Assembly: GCA_904066235.2 (NCBI GenBank)
Contig: CAJFCV020000002.1
Span: 6,572,001-6,636,000 of the forward strand
From: Bursaphelenchus xylophilus
Taxonomy: Eukaryota; Nematoda; Chromadorea; Rhabditida; Aphelenchoididae
Length of the DNA: 64,000 nucleotides
Reading direction: 5' to 3'
Shown here in pieces: positions 36,601 through 49,400 of this stretch; the first letter of the stretch is position 1; the number at the start of each line of letters is the position of its first letter. The notes under the pieces are model-generated. The model was not told where the DNA came from, searched no databases, and saw only the letters and a program-made list of their open reading frames with translations. A program made the position numbers and the translations under genes.

Positions 36601-39600
36601 TTGTTATATCGACAGGAATCCTCCGTTTCTCCCTAGAAGAAGAGCATTTCCGATACAAAAAAAATGTAAAAACCTAATTTTTTTCAATCTCTTATTTATG
36701 ACGAAATGCCAGATCGATTTTCCATCAGTGGTAGCTTATCGACTGTTTGGTGGCTATTAATTCGAAGTTTTGTTGAAATTAATCTGGTCTAGTCACATGT
36801 TTGTTCATGTCGGATAATTAATGTTGTTTCTGAGGACGTCATATTAAGAATGGCACAGGACGAGAGGTCTCTTTTTTGGGAGTAATAGACACTAGACTAA
36901 TGTTTTTTCGGGAAAGTATTAGTGGCCCTGGATATCTGTTGCATAAATGGGGGATTTTGACTGTTCTCCCCCTTTTGGATACTTTTTTGGCATTAAATTT
37001 ATTTTGTTCTTCTTTTGTATTAATAGTTTTTGTATTTGGAAAGCCTCGATAAGTTCGTGGGGACACTCAATCCACAAACTTTTAAAACATTCCTCACCTG
37101 CATCTAAACCTTAATTGCGTGCCAGCAAGGATATTGTTTTATTTATGACCAGAAATGCGGGATGAAGGAAGAAATGCTTTCCGCGCTGAGACTATGGTAT
37201 CAACACTCATTTTTTCAGAATTATTCCACCTGAACGGCCTCAAAAAGAACAACAATTCGGCGGTCAGCAACTTGTCGACTACGCCAGCGACAAACTACAC
37301 GATTTCTTTGTGGACAGAAAATTCGGCCGAATCCATTTGGTCCCGCCGACAGTCTCGCCGGTCCCGTCGACTAGCAGCTCCGTGTTTCAGTGGCCTTCTT
37401 CCACCGACAATCCCCTTCGGACAAACACCTCATCAACGGCTGACCTATCCATTTCTCGCACCCAGCCACCAGTGGGACCAGAGTCATCGGCTTCACATGC
37501 CCTTGACACCAACGCGGCGGCCCAATTTGGAGCCGCTCCTGAGTCGCCGGACCAGAATTTGCTAGAACCGAACCGCTCTGACGAGGTTCTTCTGGTCCCG
37601 CCCCCTGACCCACCGAAAGATCTCATTACCGCCGATCTCAACCAAATGCCCTCTGAGTAAGTCCAGCAACATGAAACATCCTCTATCCTCTTCCTCCGTA
37701 TCTATAGAAACGGGTCCATGACTATAAGTCTTGAACCTGTACGTTTGTCTGTTTAGTTCGAATATTTAATTAAAATACAAATTGTTTAGGCTTTCTTCAC
37801 GGCATCGGAGTGAGTCCTCTGGAAACCGTCACGATGGCCGGGATATAATGACAAGGAAACGGATTAAGAGGAAAGTCAACCGACTTGAATCGACTTCCTC
37901 GGCAGGATCAGCATCGTTCGATGAAAGATCAAGTTCGTCAGCTTCGTCTCGGCAGTCCAGCCCTGAGCGAGAATTGGGCTCAAAGTCTCCTTTTAAGGAT
38001 GGGCACAGCGAACCTTCGACCTCGTCTGTCGGTTCACTCAACGATCAGAAGCCCGGCACTCCGCCTGATCCATCTCAAACCCCCACATTCTCGAGAGGAA
38101 AACGGAGTGACGAAGGACTGTGTAAGTTGCCTCCTGTTTTCTTGAAAAAATATATTATTTTACCAAATCCTCTTAAATGGCTTGTTTTTAGCATCGCCAT
38201 CTGCTATCAGAGATCTGGATTCTCCTGATGGGTTTAACCGAGCCAGGCCGAGTTCGAACGACTCTTCGGGCACACCAACCACACCCAACACTCCAAAACA
38301 GGGTACCAAAACGGGGAGCGGAGGCCAAGACCTTAAGAGCGCTGGAAAAGGACCCCCTAAAGGCAAACAATTGGTTCTGACTTGGGAAAACATCTCTTCA
38401 CAACCACCAGACCCACGGCGGAATTGTGTTCATTACACGACAAACGATGAACGCGACCTCTTCTTCCCTACATTTTACACGGAAGACGAGTCCGGCTATA
38501 GATACTGTCGATACCTTCACGGAATAAACCGCCGGCCATCACAACCATTGCCGGTAACTCCACAGTATAGCAAAGATGGAAAGAGTTCTTCTCCAATCTC
38601 TCATGCCGGAATTACGCGAACCATATCCAGTGGATCTTCCGATAATTTCTTGACCCAACCATCAGATCCTTGTCATGACCGGCCTCCATCGACGTCGTCT
38701 TCGATTGAAGATCCTCTCACAATTCCACCAATGCCCCCACCGCCTTCCACCAACACCGAGACTGTTGAACCCAGCAATTTCTCGTCAGCATTGGAAAGGA
38801 TAAGTGCTCTTACGTCAAAGGTGGATTCTATCCTTTCCACCTCGATGAATCCAGCACTTCCATCGAGGCTTAGTGGGTCGATAGAAGACGATCTTCTCCG
38901 ATTTCGTCAAAAGAAGGCCCATTCTATGTCGGGAATAACAACACCCAGCTCAACTCCATCGACGCCACAGGCAACGGACCTCAAAGATTCGAAACAACAG
39001 CCGAAACTGACCATAAACATTCCTGCGACAAGTTCATCGACATCGTCCTTGGTTTCATCTCCGGCGCTACCGCCTTTCCCCGCATTGATGGGCCATAGTC
39101 TTCAAAGCCCGGTTGGATCGTTAAATGGATCCATTCCGAGGTCAATGTCATTTAGTATGGATATCCCGGGTGCTTCTATCATTCAGCCGAGATCCATGTC
39201 TTTGAGTTGTGCTCAATCTTCCCCCTCACTTCCGCTTCCTCCACCACCGCCGTTGTTAGCGTCGCCTAAGCATTCAACGTACAGTCCAAACGAACCGGTA
39301 AGGATTAGATCTCATTGAATTTATTACGTTTTTTTACAGCATAACTTTTCCTTACAAAAACGGGCTTCGCCACCCCCACCAAGTCCAATTACCCCGAAAA
39401 CAAGCCGATCCGAGCTCTCGGCAACTCTACCTTCATCTACACCACCGTCTAGTTCAGCACCAAAGCAGAAGACCCAGGTTAATGGATTAAAAGATGACCC
39501 TATTCCGACCGGAACCTCAAAAAATACCTTTGATTTAAGGTCTAAACCTGATCTAGATGACTCTGAAGATAAAAAACCAAAGGACAAAAGCAAGATGCTC

Positions 39601-42600
39601 CAGTTCATGCAGATTCCACGAAAAAAAGAAGGCCAGAAAGATTCCATTACTTTCCTTTCGCCTCTTAATCGAGCTCACGCGACAAGTACGGTCCAAATGG
39701 CTCCTACTCAAGCAATGGCCGGCAGCAGCAAAGCAAAGGTTCCCGAGAAGATGCCGGGTAAACATCAACCTCCTCAGGTGAAAGCGGACAAGAAGCCGGA
39801 AAAGAGAGACAAGGAGAAAGACAAGAAAGAGAAGCATCGCTTATCCGTTGGCAGCTTGAAGGAGGTAGCCACCAAGACCATGAGCAGTAAAGAAAGGCAA
39901 GCAGCATACGCAAGTGAAATCGAGAGGATAAAGGAAAAGAGCTTGAAGAAATTCCCGGAGTCCAAGAAAGATCGAGAGCTGTATATGAAGACCCGAGAAG
40001 CCAAACTTAAGGCTAAATTTGAACAATTAAAAGCAGAACACGAAAAGGCAAAGAAAGAAAAACAACGAAAATTGGTAAGATTATAGTCATCTCTTAGAAT
40101 GGACTTTTCGAAATTAGGGTTGCTAATTTTACGCATTTTTTCCTTCTGACTGCCAAATTAATGTCATTTTGGCTAAATTGAAATTCTTTTTACTGCTGAT
40201 TTCAACGATCGTTTTGAGAAGAAGGGGAAATTTGGTACCTAAGAATTTCAAATTAATACGATTTTTTAGAACGAATCTAAAAAAAACCCAAGAAACGTTG
40301 AATTTATTTTTAGGAAGAAAAGCAGAAGGAGACGTTAAAACAAAAGAAGGTGAAGGAGCAGAAGGAAAAGAACAAACCGCCTAAGAATGTCGAAAAGAAG
40401 AAATCGAGACAGCGGACGCCATCGGATGAGTCTTCGGAAGATGATGATTCTGAGGACAACAACGACCCTTGTCGCGCCGATTTCCTTTTGGTACGTTCAT
40501 CGATTGTTTATGTATCTGCTTTTAGAAGAGTAGCGAGATTGAAGCCCAGAAAATTCTCTACGAAGCTGCTAAGAATGGATCTCTCAATCTCTCAATGTAC
40601 GAAAGGATAAAGCGGAAGAGAACGGCACCAAGGCAGGACGAAAATAAAAAGTCGTTGGCTTTGGCAAAACTAAAAGAAAAGAGTGAAGCAAAGGTAAGCT
40701 TGCACACGGTATATTGACCTCTCGGTTTAGAAGAAACGGCGCGTTCATCTGTCCTCATGTTCTGATGATTCTGATACCAATGATTTCGCAAAGAAATCAC
40801 AGATCGGATCCAGCGATGAGTCTGACGCAGGTACAACAATCACCAATCTTTCGGCCAGTTCCGCGGCAAAGCGAGGGAGGAGCATGAGCACGGCTTCGAA
40901 GAAGGCTTCAACCTCATCCGAGGCTAAGAAAGAAGTAAAGAGGAAGCATGATGATAAGGAAAAGGAGAAGAAGGTGAAGAAGATTAAACAGGAACCAATT
41001 TCTGATGCCGAGGGAGAATCCACGAAACCTTCCAAAGAGAAGGAAAAGAAGGCCAAATCTGAGCCAAAATCACCAGTTCCAGAGATGGTTTCCGAGGAAT
41101 CGGAGGGAGAAGCAGCTGTAAAAGCTCTGCACAATGAATTCGATGCTTATAACCGGGATTCTGATTCGGACGACAGCAAGCCTAAGGATAAGAAAAAGAA
41201 GAAATTGTCGAAGAAATCGTTTATGACAAACTTCGATGACGGAGATATTTTTGCTGCCAATTCTGACGATGAGGGCGCTGAAAAGAAAAACAAGAAAAAG
41301 AAGAACTCAAAGCAACAGAAAATAGAGAAGCCGAACCAAGTCATTTATACTGGAAAACCAGGACGACCTAAAAAGGTTAAGGAATCCGACGATCCACATG
41401 GTGAAGGAAAAAAGAAAAAGAAGGAAGAAAAGGAAAAAGACAAGATCAAGAAGGAGAAATTAGCTAAAAGGTCATTGGACGAAAGTTCTTCCAGTGAACC
41501 TGCCAAGAAGAAGCATAAGAATGAAACAGAGAAGGACAAGAAGAAACGACGCGTATCTGATACTGATTGTAGGTTGAGAATTTTTGCCTTTCGGTTCACA
41601 ACTTTTCAAAATAGTTTGCGGAAGCCCCAATTTACGACATTTTTATAAAATATTTTTTAGCCGTGCTCTCAACGCCAAAATTGATTCCTTCTGAAAAATC
41701 TGAAGAAAAGCCATCCTTGAAATCGCCACTTAGCCTGAACTTATCTATGGCCCCATCGTCTTCTTCCATCGAGATTTCACCTACTCCGTTCACAGCGATC
41801 TCTCCTACACCATCTACTGGCAGTGACAATGTGCGTTTGGAGAACTTTGTAACGCCCAGCCGACAATCGGAGACTTCTATGTTCTCGCCTTCTCTTCAGT
41901 CCGCCAACCTTCAGACTGTAAGTTCCCAATGATTAGTGGAGATTGTAGATTTTGTTGCTTTGTTAGTTAAGACAAGTTGTTTTGTCCGTTGATTGCCATC
42001 TTGGACTTTGAGGTTGATATTGTCAGTGGTTTTACTGCCAGTTGTATGTTGTGCATTACCTTTAGATGCCTCTTGAACTCGCGAAGCCGCCATTTGAGTC
42101 AACGCCAGCCGAAGATAAGACGAAGAAGCTGTTGGATGTTCCTAAATGGAATGAAAACAGGAAACGATCTTCATCAACTAGTTCATTTACCTCCAGCTCG
42201 ACCTCTGGAACGTCGACAACTTCCTCTTCTATGTCACAGAAATGTAAACCCAAGATCCGGACTCCGTCGCCTAAGAGAGATGTCGTTGAGAATATTCAAA
42301 CAACGGCCCGTCCTACTGAATCTTCCGATACTTCCAAAAAGGCCGAGGAAACGAATGATCTGAAAGAGGAAACTATTCCATCAGAACAGAGAATATTGGA
42401 TACAGAACATGATGGGGAAGATTCTGTTCAATCAACGCATGTGTTTGGAGAGGAGAAGAGCGGTCCTCGGCCTCAGGCCATCTCACTTTCCCCATCACGG
42501 CTCCTTGAAGAGATCAATTTTGAGGAATCCTCTCCTTTGGGTACTGAAAGAAGCAATCTGGACGACGATGATGATGAAATGGAAGAGGAGTTGCTTCGTC

Positions 42601-45030
42601 AACTATCAGCCAAGCCAAAGGCGGATCCTGAGAAGTCGGAACCTGTCATTGATTACAGTAGTCAAGACACTCAGGTACTTGTTACGCACATTATGTAGTT
42701 GAATTTGATTGCACGTTTTTAAGTGTCGTAGTGTAACGTTAACCGGGGTTTGCTTATTTGTCCTCTATTGAGCTAATCATTTAATTTACAGGAGACTGAA
42801 GATGCCATTGAATCCATCTCAGCATTTATGGAGAACAAGTCTGAGGACGAGGATGATGAAACAAGTTATTCTCTTTCTCGCAGAGTTAGTGAATTCGAGT
42901 ACAATGTTTCGAATGATCGGACGCGCAACTCGACGTCGGGCGATCTCTCTGCCGAAGAATTCCATACGCCAGATGGTGGTGAAATTGAAAAAGAACCGAC
43001 TATTCCTCATCCTGTCGAAGCTAAAGATTCGGACGTGAAGGTTCAAGTTGAATCGTTTAATACGAATACGGATCAACCAGAATCAACAGAGGAATCCACG
43101 GTTCCTGACGATAAATTAGCTTCTGTGATCTCCAGCGTCGCCAGGGGTGAAAACTCCGCTTCCGAAGTGCCGAGCCATCAAAAGAATACTCCTTTGGTTT
43201 CTCAAGCTCCAGGTTTATTTTCGAACATTTCACACCTTCCAACTCCGCCTCCTTCGCGATCTTCTGGTAGCTCTCCTCAATGTTCGGGCCAATTTCAATA
43301 TCCTGGAGCCCAGATCTCTCCTCAGAGTCAGTCGGGGAAGAAATTGGAATCTTGCGGTCATCCCAAATCAACGATTGCTTCGGAGCCTGGCGATCAAAAG
43401 GAGAAGAACGAGGCAATCCAGGGTCCCGTTTCCTCGGTTATTCAAGAGACGAACACTCAGAAGAATCCTCAGACCTCAACGATTGCGACATCGTCCATTT
43501 CCGATACACATCCAGAGATAGTGGTGCCTCCAACTTCTGCTTATCCCGATTTCCAATTGCCAATCCAGAAAGATACAAACATCTCGCAGCAAATGTTGGA
43601 GAGGCTTTACAAGCAGACAAAAACTTCTGTTTCATCTTCTCCCGTTCAGATGCCAAAACAGGCCCACTGGGTATCGACACCGTCCAGAAGCGAAGGTGTG
43701 GTAACTTCTCCATCAGTTGCGGCCACTACTTCAAGTATGGCCTCAGGGTTTGCCCAAACAATGGCCCAAAGTTTTGGTCAGAATTTGCCACAAGGCTTCC
43801 AACAAACAGTCAACAAGAATCAACCAGTTGGACAGAACTTGAACAGGGTGCCAATAACTCAGGCGCAACCAACCCCAGTCATTCCAGCGGAACACATTTT
43901 AGCTGCTCTTCAAGTGACTGGAATTGGCTTGCATGCTCTAACACCGCAGCACTTAACCAATCCCAGTCTTCTTATTTCGACTCTTGCTAGGAGCAATCCT
44001 GCAATGGCGGAAACTGTCCAGAAAATGTTGATGCCGACTCTTCCCACCGAACTGGCGCGTCTACAACAACAACAGCAGATGCTTCAGAACCAACCCAAGC
44101 AGCAATTCCTTCCATTCTCTAACCCGTCGTTGATGTCGATAATGCAACAAGAACAGCAACGTCAACAAGTTGCCCAGCTACAACAGCAACAACTGGGAGG
44201 ACTTACGCAAGACCAATATCTCGAACAAATGAAGTTGTTGCAAGGGCAAAGAACCATCAAATCTGAGCCAGTGGTTGGTCAGAGATTAACACCTCAACCG
44301 CAGATTCAAGTTAAAACTGAGAAAGAAAATGGTGTTGGCTTCAATCGGGCAAGGTATCCCTTGTGTTGGCAAGGGACGCTGGCTATGAAGAGTAACGACG
44401 CCACCGTCCAGATGTTCTTGGTCTCAGGCTCTCAATATTTGATGGAGAAGACAACTCTTGAGTTGACCGAACAAGAAGATGGAGTTCAGACGATACGAAT
44501 CAATCAGCGGATGCGACTAACTAACCCCCAGTTGCTTAGTGAGTATTGCTAATAATGATGACATTGTTTTAGATATTTGTAATCGGATGAACAACGAGAA
44601 CGAGTTTGTTGCCTTGGTTTGTATACCTTGTGGACAAAACACTGAACAACTTCATCAACAAAGCTCTAAGATGTCGACGTCTTTCATTCATTACTTCAAT
44701 ACCAAGATGACGGCTGGAGTGGTGACTCATTCTACAGTAAGTTTTGATTGGATTTGTAGAAAATACTGTACATTTCTTAACATAAATTAATTTCAGGCAT
44801 CCCAGCCTCCGTCTTGTATTGCCCATTTTTTCCCACCTTGTGATTGGACAGAAGATCAGTTAAACAGACTTGCACCAGAATTTGGGGCCGAATTGAAAAG
44901 ATTGGTCCAGACTTATCTCTTTGTGGTTGTCACTAGAAATGACCTCAACGTCATCAAAACCGAGATGGATCAAAAACCGGTTCAGATGCCTGTAATGCCT
45001 CAGGTTCTCAATTGCGGCAAGACCGTCTAA
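33682..45030 (+). CDS. din-1/spen: SPEN/SHARP family transcriptional co-regulator (DIN-1 type), 2,704 residues
   Basis: A nuclear RNA-binding scaffold linking transcription factors to co-repressors through its SPOC domain; nematode DIN-1 works with nuclear receptors. Seventeen exons join in perfect phase, with the last ones at 42792-44538, 44573-44736 and 44797-45030. RRM1 (residues 22-96) lacks good RNP motifs. RRM2 (145-222) is degenerate. RRM3 (287-365) has LYVGSL and PFAFIQF. RRM4 (374-470) has LWVGGL. A long Ser/Pro-rich middle follows, then Lys/Glu-rich blocks (for example HRLSVGSLKEVATKTMSSKE), acidic patches, and a Gln-rich stretch. SPOC (2510-2700) reads CWQGTLAMKSNDATVQMFLV, IRINQRMRL and HFFPPCDW. 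ATG 33682 is the first in frame; more N-terminal residues could exist upstream. Introns of 652 and 1,425 bp interrupt the RRM region and could house internal promoters. Confidence 0.93.
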
Positions 45031-46495
45031 TATTCCCTTAGGCGGTCTGTCGTTACGAGATTTTAATTAGTTATGTACAGACTTTATTTTTTATATTTAC
45101 ATTTCTTAACACTTTCTTTTGTTATAGTTTAGTGTCGATTTGGCATCAACATGTGCATGACATGTTTTTTGTATATTACAAGGTTAGCAGTTGTCATGCG
45201 CATGTGGCTGATCGAATTGTTATCCTGCCGTTCGGCGCGTCTGCCCACTCCCGGTTTTTGTCTTACCGGGCGGTCGCTGGACTTTTTGGTCGATGCAGGT
45301 ACCTTTAACCACCGACTTCACCTCATTCCGGTCGGTCCTTGAAGTCTTACTACACTCTCACCTCGATTTCATCTAATTCCGTATATATTTATTATTGTTT
45401 TTTTTTATTTTGGACGACATTGTACATTTTATTCATTTTGTAGCCTTTATTTTTATAAGAAGTTGTCGTTCAAAAAATTCCTCATGTTATTGCGTAAATA
45501 CACATAAATTTATTAACAGAGTAAAAGGTTACATATTAATTTCGGAGTTAAATACAATAATAATAGGGAACCGACTCTTTACTTATTAATAAACTGACTG
45601 TGAGACAACCCAATCAAAATGGAGTATACCGGCTCGTGAAGTTCTTCATCCTTTAAAACAAGGTTAATTGTTCTGAACAGCTGTGCTCGGAGAGTGCAAG
45701 TCTTGTCCATTGGGAAGAAAAGCGGAGAGAATGGCCGTCGGCCATTGCGCCCGAGGCATTGGCCCTTTTTGCACACAAACCGCGCACTCTCTTCTCCTCG
45801 CCCTCCCTTATGGCCATTTTTAATCCGAGTATTATTTTTCGCTTGTACAACTCAGGAATAGACTGAATATTTTCTTCACACTAAGTCTTTCTTGACAGGA
45901 ACATCTTACTAGCGCATTGAGCATGTTCCCTTTTCCGATTTACGGCTTTTATTCTAGATTTGGCGAAGGAAATCGGGTTTTCTTTGGCCAATTTGGAAGT
46001 CCTTTGAGACTCCAAAAGAAGGCCGGTCTTGGCTAACTGGCATGACCGAGTGACCACATCTTTTTCAGATCCAGTTCTCTTAAACCGTCGGATTTCAAGT
46101 GTCCCGAGATTATTGCTCGTCATGTAGAGAGTCCCGGGTTTTGTTTTCGACAGAAAATTCTTGCTTGTGATAAGATTGGAATGGCAATCACCACACCCTT
46201 CCCTCCTAATGACCCGGCTTGGGAACTCCGTCCTTCTTCATAATCTTTTCTAATTTCGGTTTTCCAGCAAAATGTTTGTCATGCTTCTTGCGTAACCGGA
46301 ACTCCAATCTAGACGAGTATCATTATGAGATTTGAATATTGAAATATTCCCTTCGGTTTTATGGATACATACATTCAAGTTTATTTTCTAAATGCATTGA
46401 ATCGTGTCGGTATCTCCATTGACTCAGAGAATGTTTCCAGAATCCGAATGTTTTTTGAAACGCTTACTTTCAGATCGCCCCCCTCCACATGGGAT
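45031..46495. other. Intergenic region, SPEN 3' end to ephexin start
   Basis: Contains the SPEN 3' UTR (pyrimidine-rich after the stop) and a consensus TACTTTCAG acceptor ending at 46472, 23 bases before the ephexin ATG. That acceptor has no nearby upstream donor I can support, so it may be a trans-splice site. No gene found. Confidence 0.45.
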
Positions 46496-49400
46496 ATGTC
46501 CGAGAGCCATGTCAACGTTAAAGACCTTGCAAAACGGTAGCACTTTGAATTTTACATTTGGAGTATTTCTCATTTTAGGTTTGAAGCGTTGAGTCCGATC
46601 AATTCGTCTACCACGCCCAGTCAAAATGTTCTCAAGACAACTCCTCGGATGGTCAAATCCAGTTGCAAAATGTGAGATGATCTTTTACACATTTAACCTT
46701 TCATTAACATTAATTTTAGTACGCGTATGAATGTGTCGGTTACAACTCGTCCCCGTCTTCCACCTCCCATGCCTCTTAAACGAATCCGAAGTTCGAGGCG
46801 GCGGAGAATATTTCAGAGTTCAGTGGAACTCAACAAGCCCGCTGGCCCTTTCAACCGAGTTCCCAAATCTAAATCTGCAATCGAGGGGATCTCGTCCAAG
46901 ACCGGGTAAGTGGTCATTTGAGAGATTATATTACACACAACAACTTCCCGCTTCTCGGATCTTTTGTGTCGCACATGAAGGGTGGGTTAGCATCCGAAGC
47001 GGGGTTATTCAAATAACGAATACATTTTACGGCTTCGTTATGTAGGTATTATTTCTTTGTCTCTGCTTATTGTTGTGCAGTTTATAGCCAGTTATAAAAA
47101 GATGTGACACTTTCACTTGTTAATTCGTTGTATTCTTCGCTTCCTTTGATTTTAATTAGAACCCCTTGAACCGTTCAATAAGTCTCGCAAACGAACCTGA
47201 GTAGATGTAGGTCATCAAACGGGGATGAGCCGGTTCCGTTCTGTTTTCGCTTAATTCTCGAGCGACGTCACGCTTCCAGAGATTTTCGATATTTTGTGTG
47301 AATGGACCCATAATCTCGGAAACGAGTGTCCCCTCCCCCGCGTTTCTTTGTCAACTGCTTAAACCGCCGAGTATTGAGGCTGATTAGTGACGTGAGTTAT
47401 TACTTTTTTACTTTTGTAAACGCGATTGGACACTCTGGCCAGCGTTGTGTTTCGTCATATTCCTCCAAATTGTTCTTGTTTTTCATACTGTAAAATCGAA
47501 CCAAATTTCTCAGAAGACTCGATTCTACTCGGAAAGGATTCTCAGTAGTAAATAGTAATAGTTTATACGTCCGACCTCGTCTTCCCATCGCTTCCCTTTA
47601 ATTTATGTGCCAATTCCCTCTCCCCAAAAGATCTCTCGCGCTTCTCAGCCCATCGATGTCATCCTTCCCATCGATTCTTTAAGGTCGTTCTCGTTGTTCT
47701 TCCTCCCGCCTTTTTATGGACTTGGTAACCCAATCATGTTTTCGTTTTGTTTGTCCAAGTCAATCTTTGGGTCGTCTTCAGGCCATAACCGGTCATTCGA
47801 AGGCCGCGCAATAATTGACGGGTCAGGAAGTGGACGGATTTGTCGCGTTTTGGGGTCGGCTTAATTAATTTCCGTTCATGTTCGGAGCTTTATTTACTAG
47901 ATCTTAAATTTATTTTAGAGCGCCAGAATCAAACCAATCGATGGCACTTGGGCTCAAACCGCAACCCCCGCCAAAGCCGGGAAGAGTCCTGGTCCTCCCT
48001 GCATCCCTTCAGGCAGCTCCAGTTCAAGCGAGGACCAGGAGCCCAGTGAGGCCAAAGATGGTATGACTTTGATCTGTAAAAGACTTTATATTATTGAAAG
48101 TAATTTGTAAACAATTCTCACTATTAAAGACATGTTCCAATGTCATCACGATTCACTTTCAGAAACCTCCGTCCCCGCATCCTCCGCCACAGCGTAAGGT
48201 GGAAGATGAGGCGAATGGATTGCGAGTGGAGGCATCCCCTTTTAAGCGGACCGATCGTTCTCGGTTCGTTATTTTTTATTTGTTTATGTTTTGATATTCA
48301 TTAAAACATTAAAAAACTCGTTACAGGATCATTCGAAAGCCCTCAAGTCGCCCTCCGCCTCCGCCGAAAGGCAACAAGAGCGAGGTCGCGGATCAGAGGA
48401 TCTACCAGTCTCTTTCGTCGCCCGATTATTCACCTCCTAGCTCCAGACTTGGGCGAGAACCTTGTCCCCAAGTTCCAACTCCACCACTTCCTTCAAGATT
48501 GCCTCGTCTGCCTGCCATTCCCCCTCCATTGCCTCCTAAAATGGATTCAGAATCAGACCATGAACCTGAACAATTCGAAAGTGTTTACGAGGAAGACCTC
48601 TACGAAGAGATTGAGCAAGAATTTAGTGTAAGTACAAGTATGGCCTTTATCAATACTTTCCAGAAGTCGTTTAACGGTGCTTTTATGGACAGAATTCAAC
48701 AACCTTCCACTTCTTTCTCCCCTAATCTGATCCGACGTCCAAAGTATGTAGACTACTTAATCCCGTAGCACACATGAATATTTTTTATATATACATTACT
48801 CATTTCCAGAAACTATTACAAAGCAAATGCACCTCAAGAACCCTACGATTATGTAGAAGTAGTAGAGCCTCAGGGCACACAAACATTGGGTCGGTCAACT
48901 GCTAGAAGATTTGTGGAACAAATGAAAGGTCAAAGGGCAAGAGAAGACCGAGCTCGGAACAATATGTTCTCATCGATGTTAATCAATGGTTCGAATGGAT
49001 TTGGAACATGGACTGGGGGTGCCCGACGGAAGAATAGTCGACGTCCGGCTTCCGCTCTGGAGTTCGAGAATCTGATGAAAATAAAAAGCGAATTGCAGTC
49101 GAACCTCTCCCGGAAGGTAAGTCAAATCAGAAATCAGAGGCAATTATATTTCCAGGTGGAGAAGCTGAAGAAGAAGGTAGCCCCGTCCCCTTCCTTGCAC
49201 AGTGGAGCTTCCGACCGTTCCACTTCTGTCTATATTCCTGAGACATCAAACGAGCTCGAAATTGCATTATATGGTGACGATTGGTCGTCGGATGACGAGG
49301 AACCTGAGCTGAATAAGTACGGTGAGTGTCATTCCGTCCTTTGTGCTTATTGTGAAGACAGTGTGTTGTGGCAGTGTTCCCGGTCGAGAATATCTATTTA

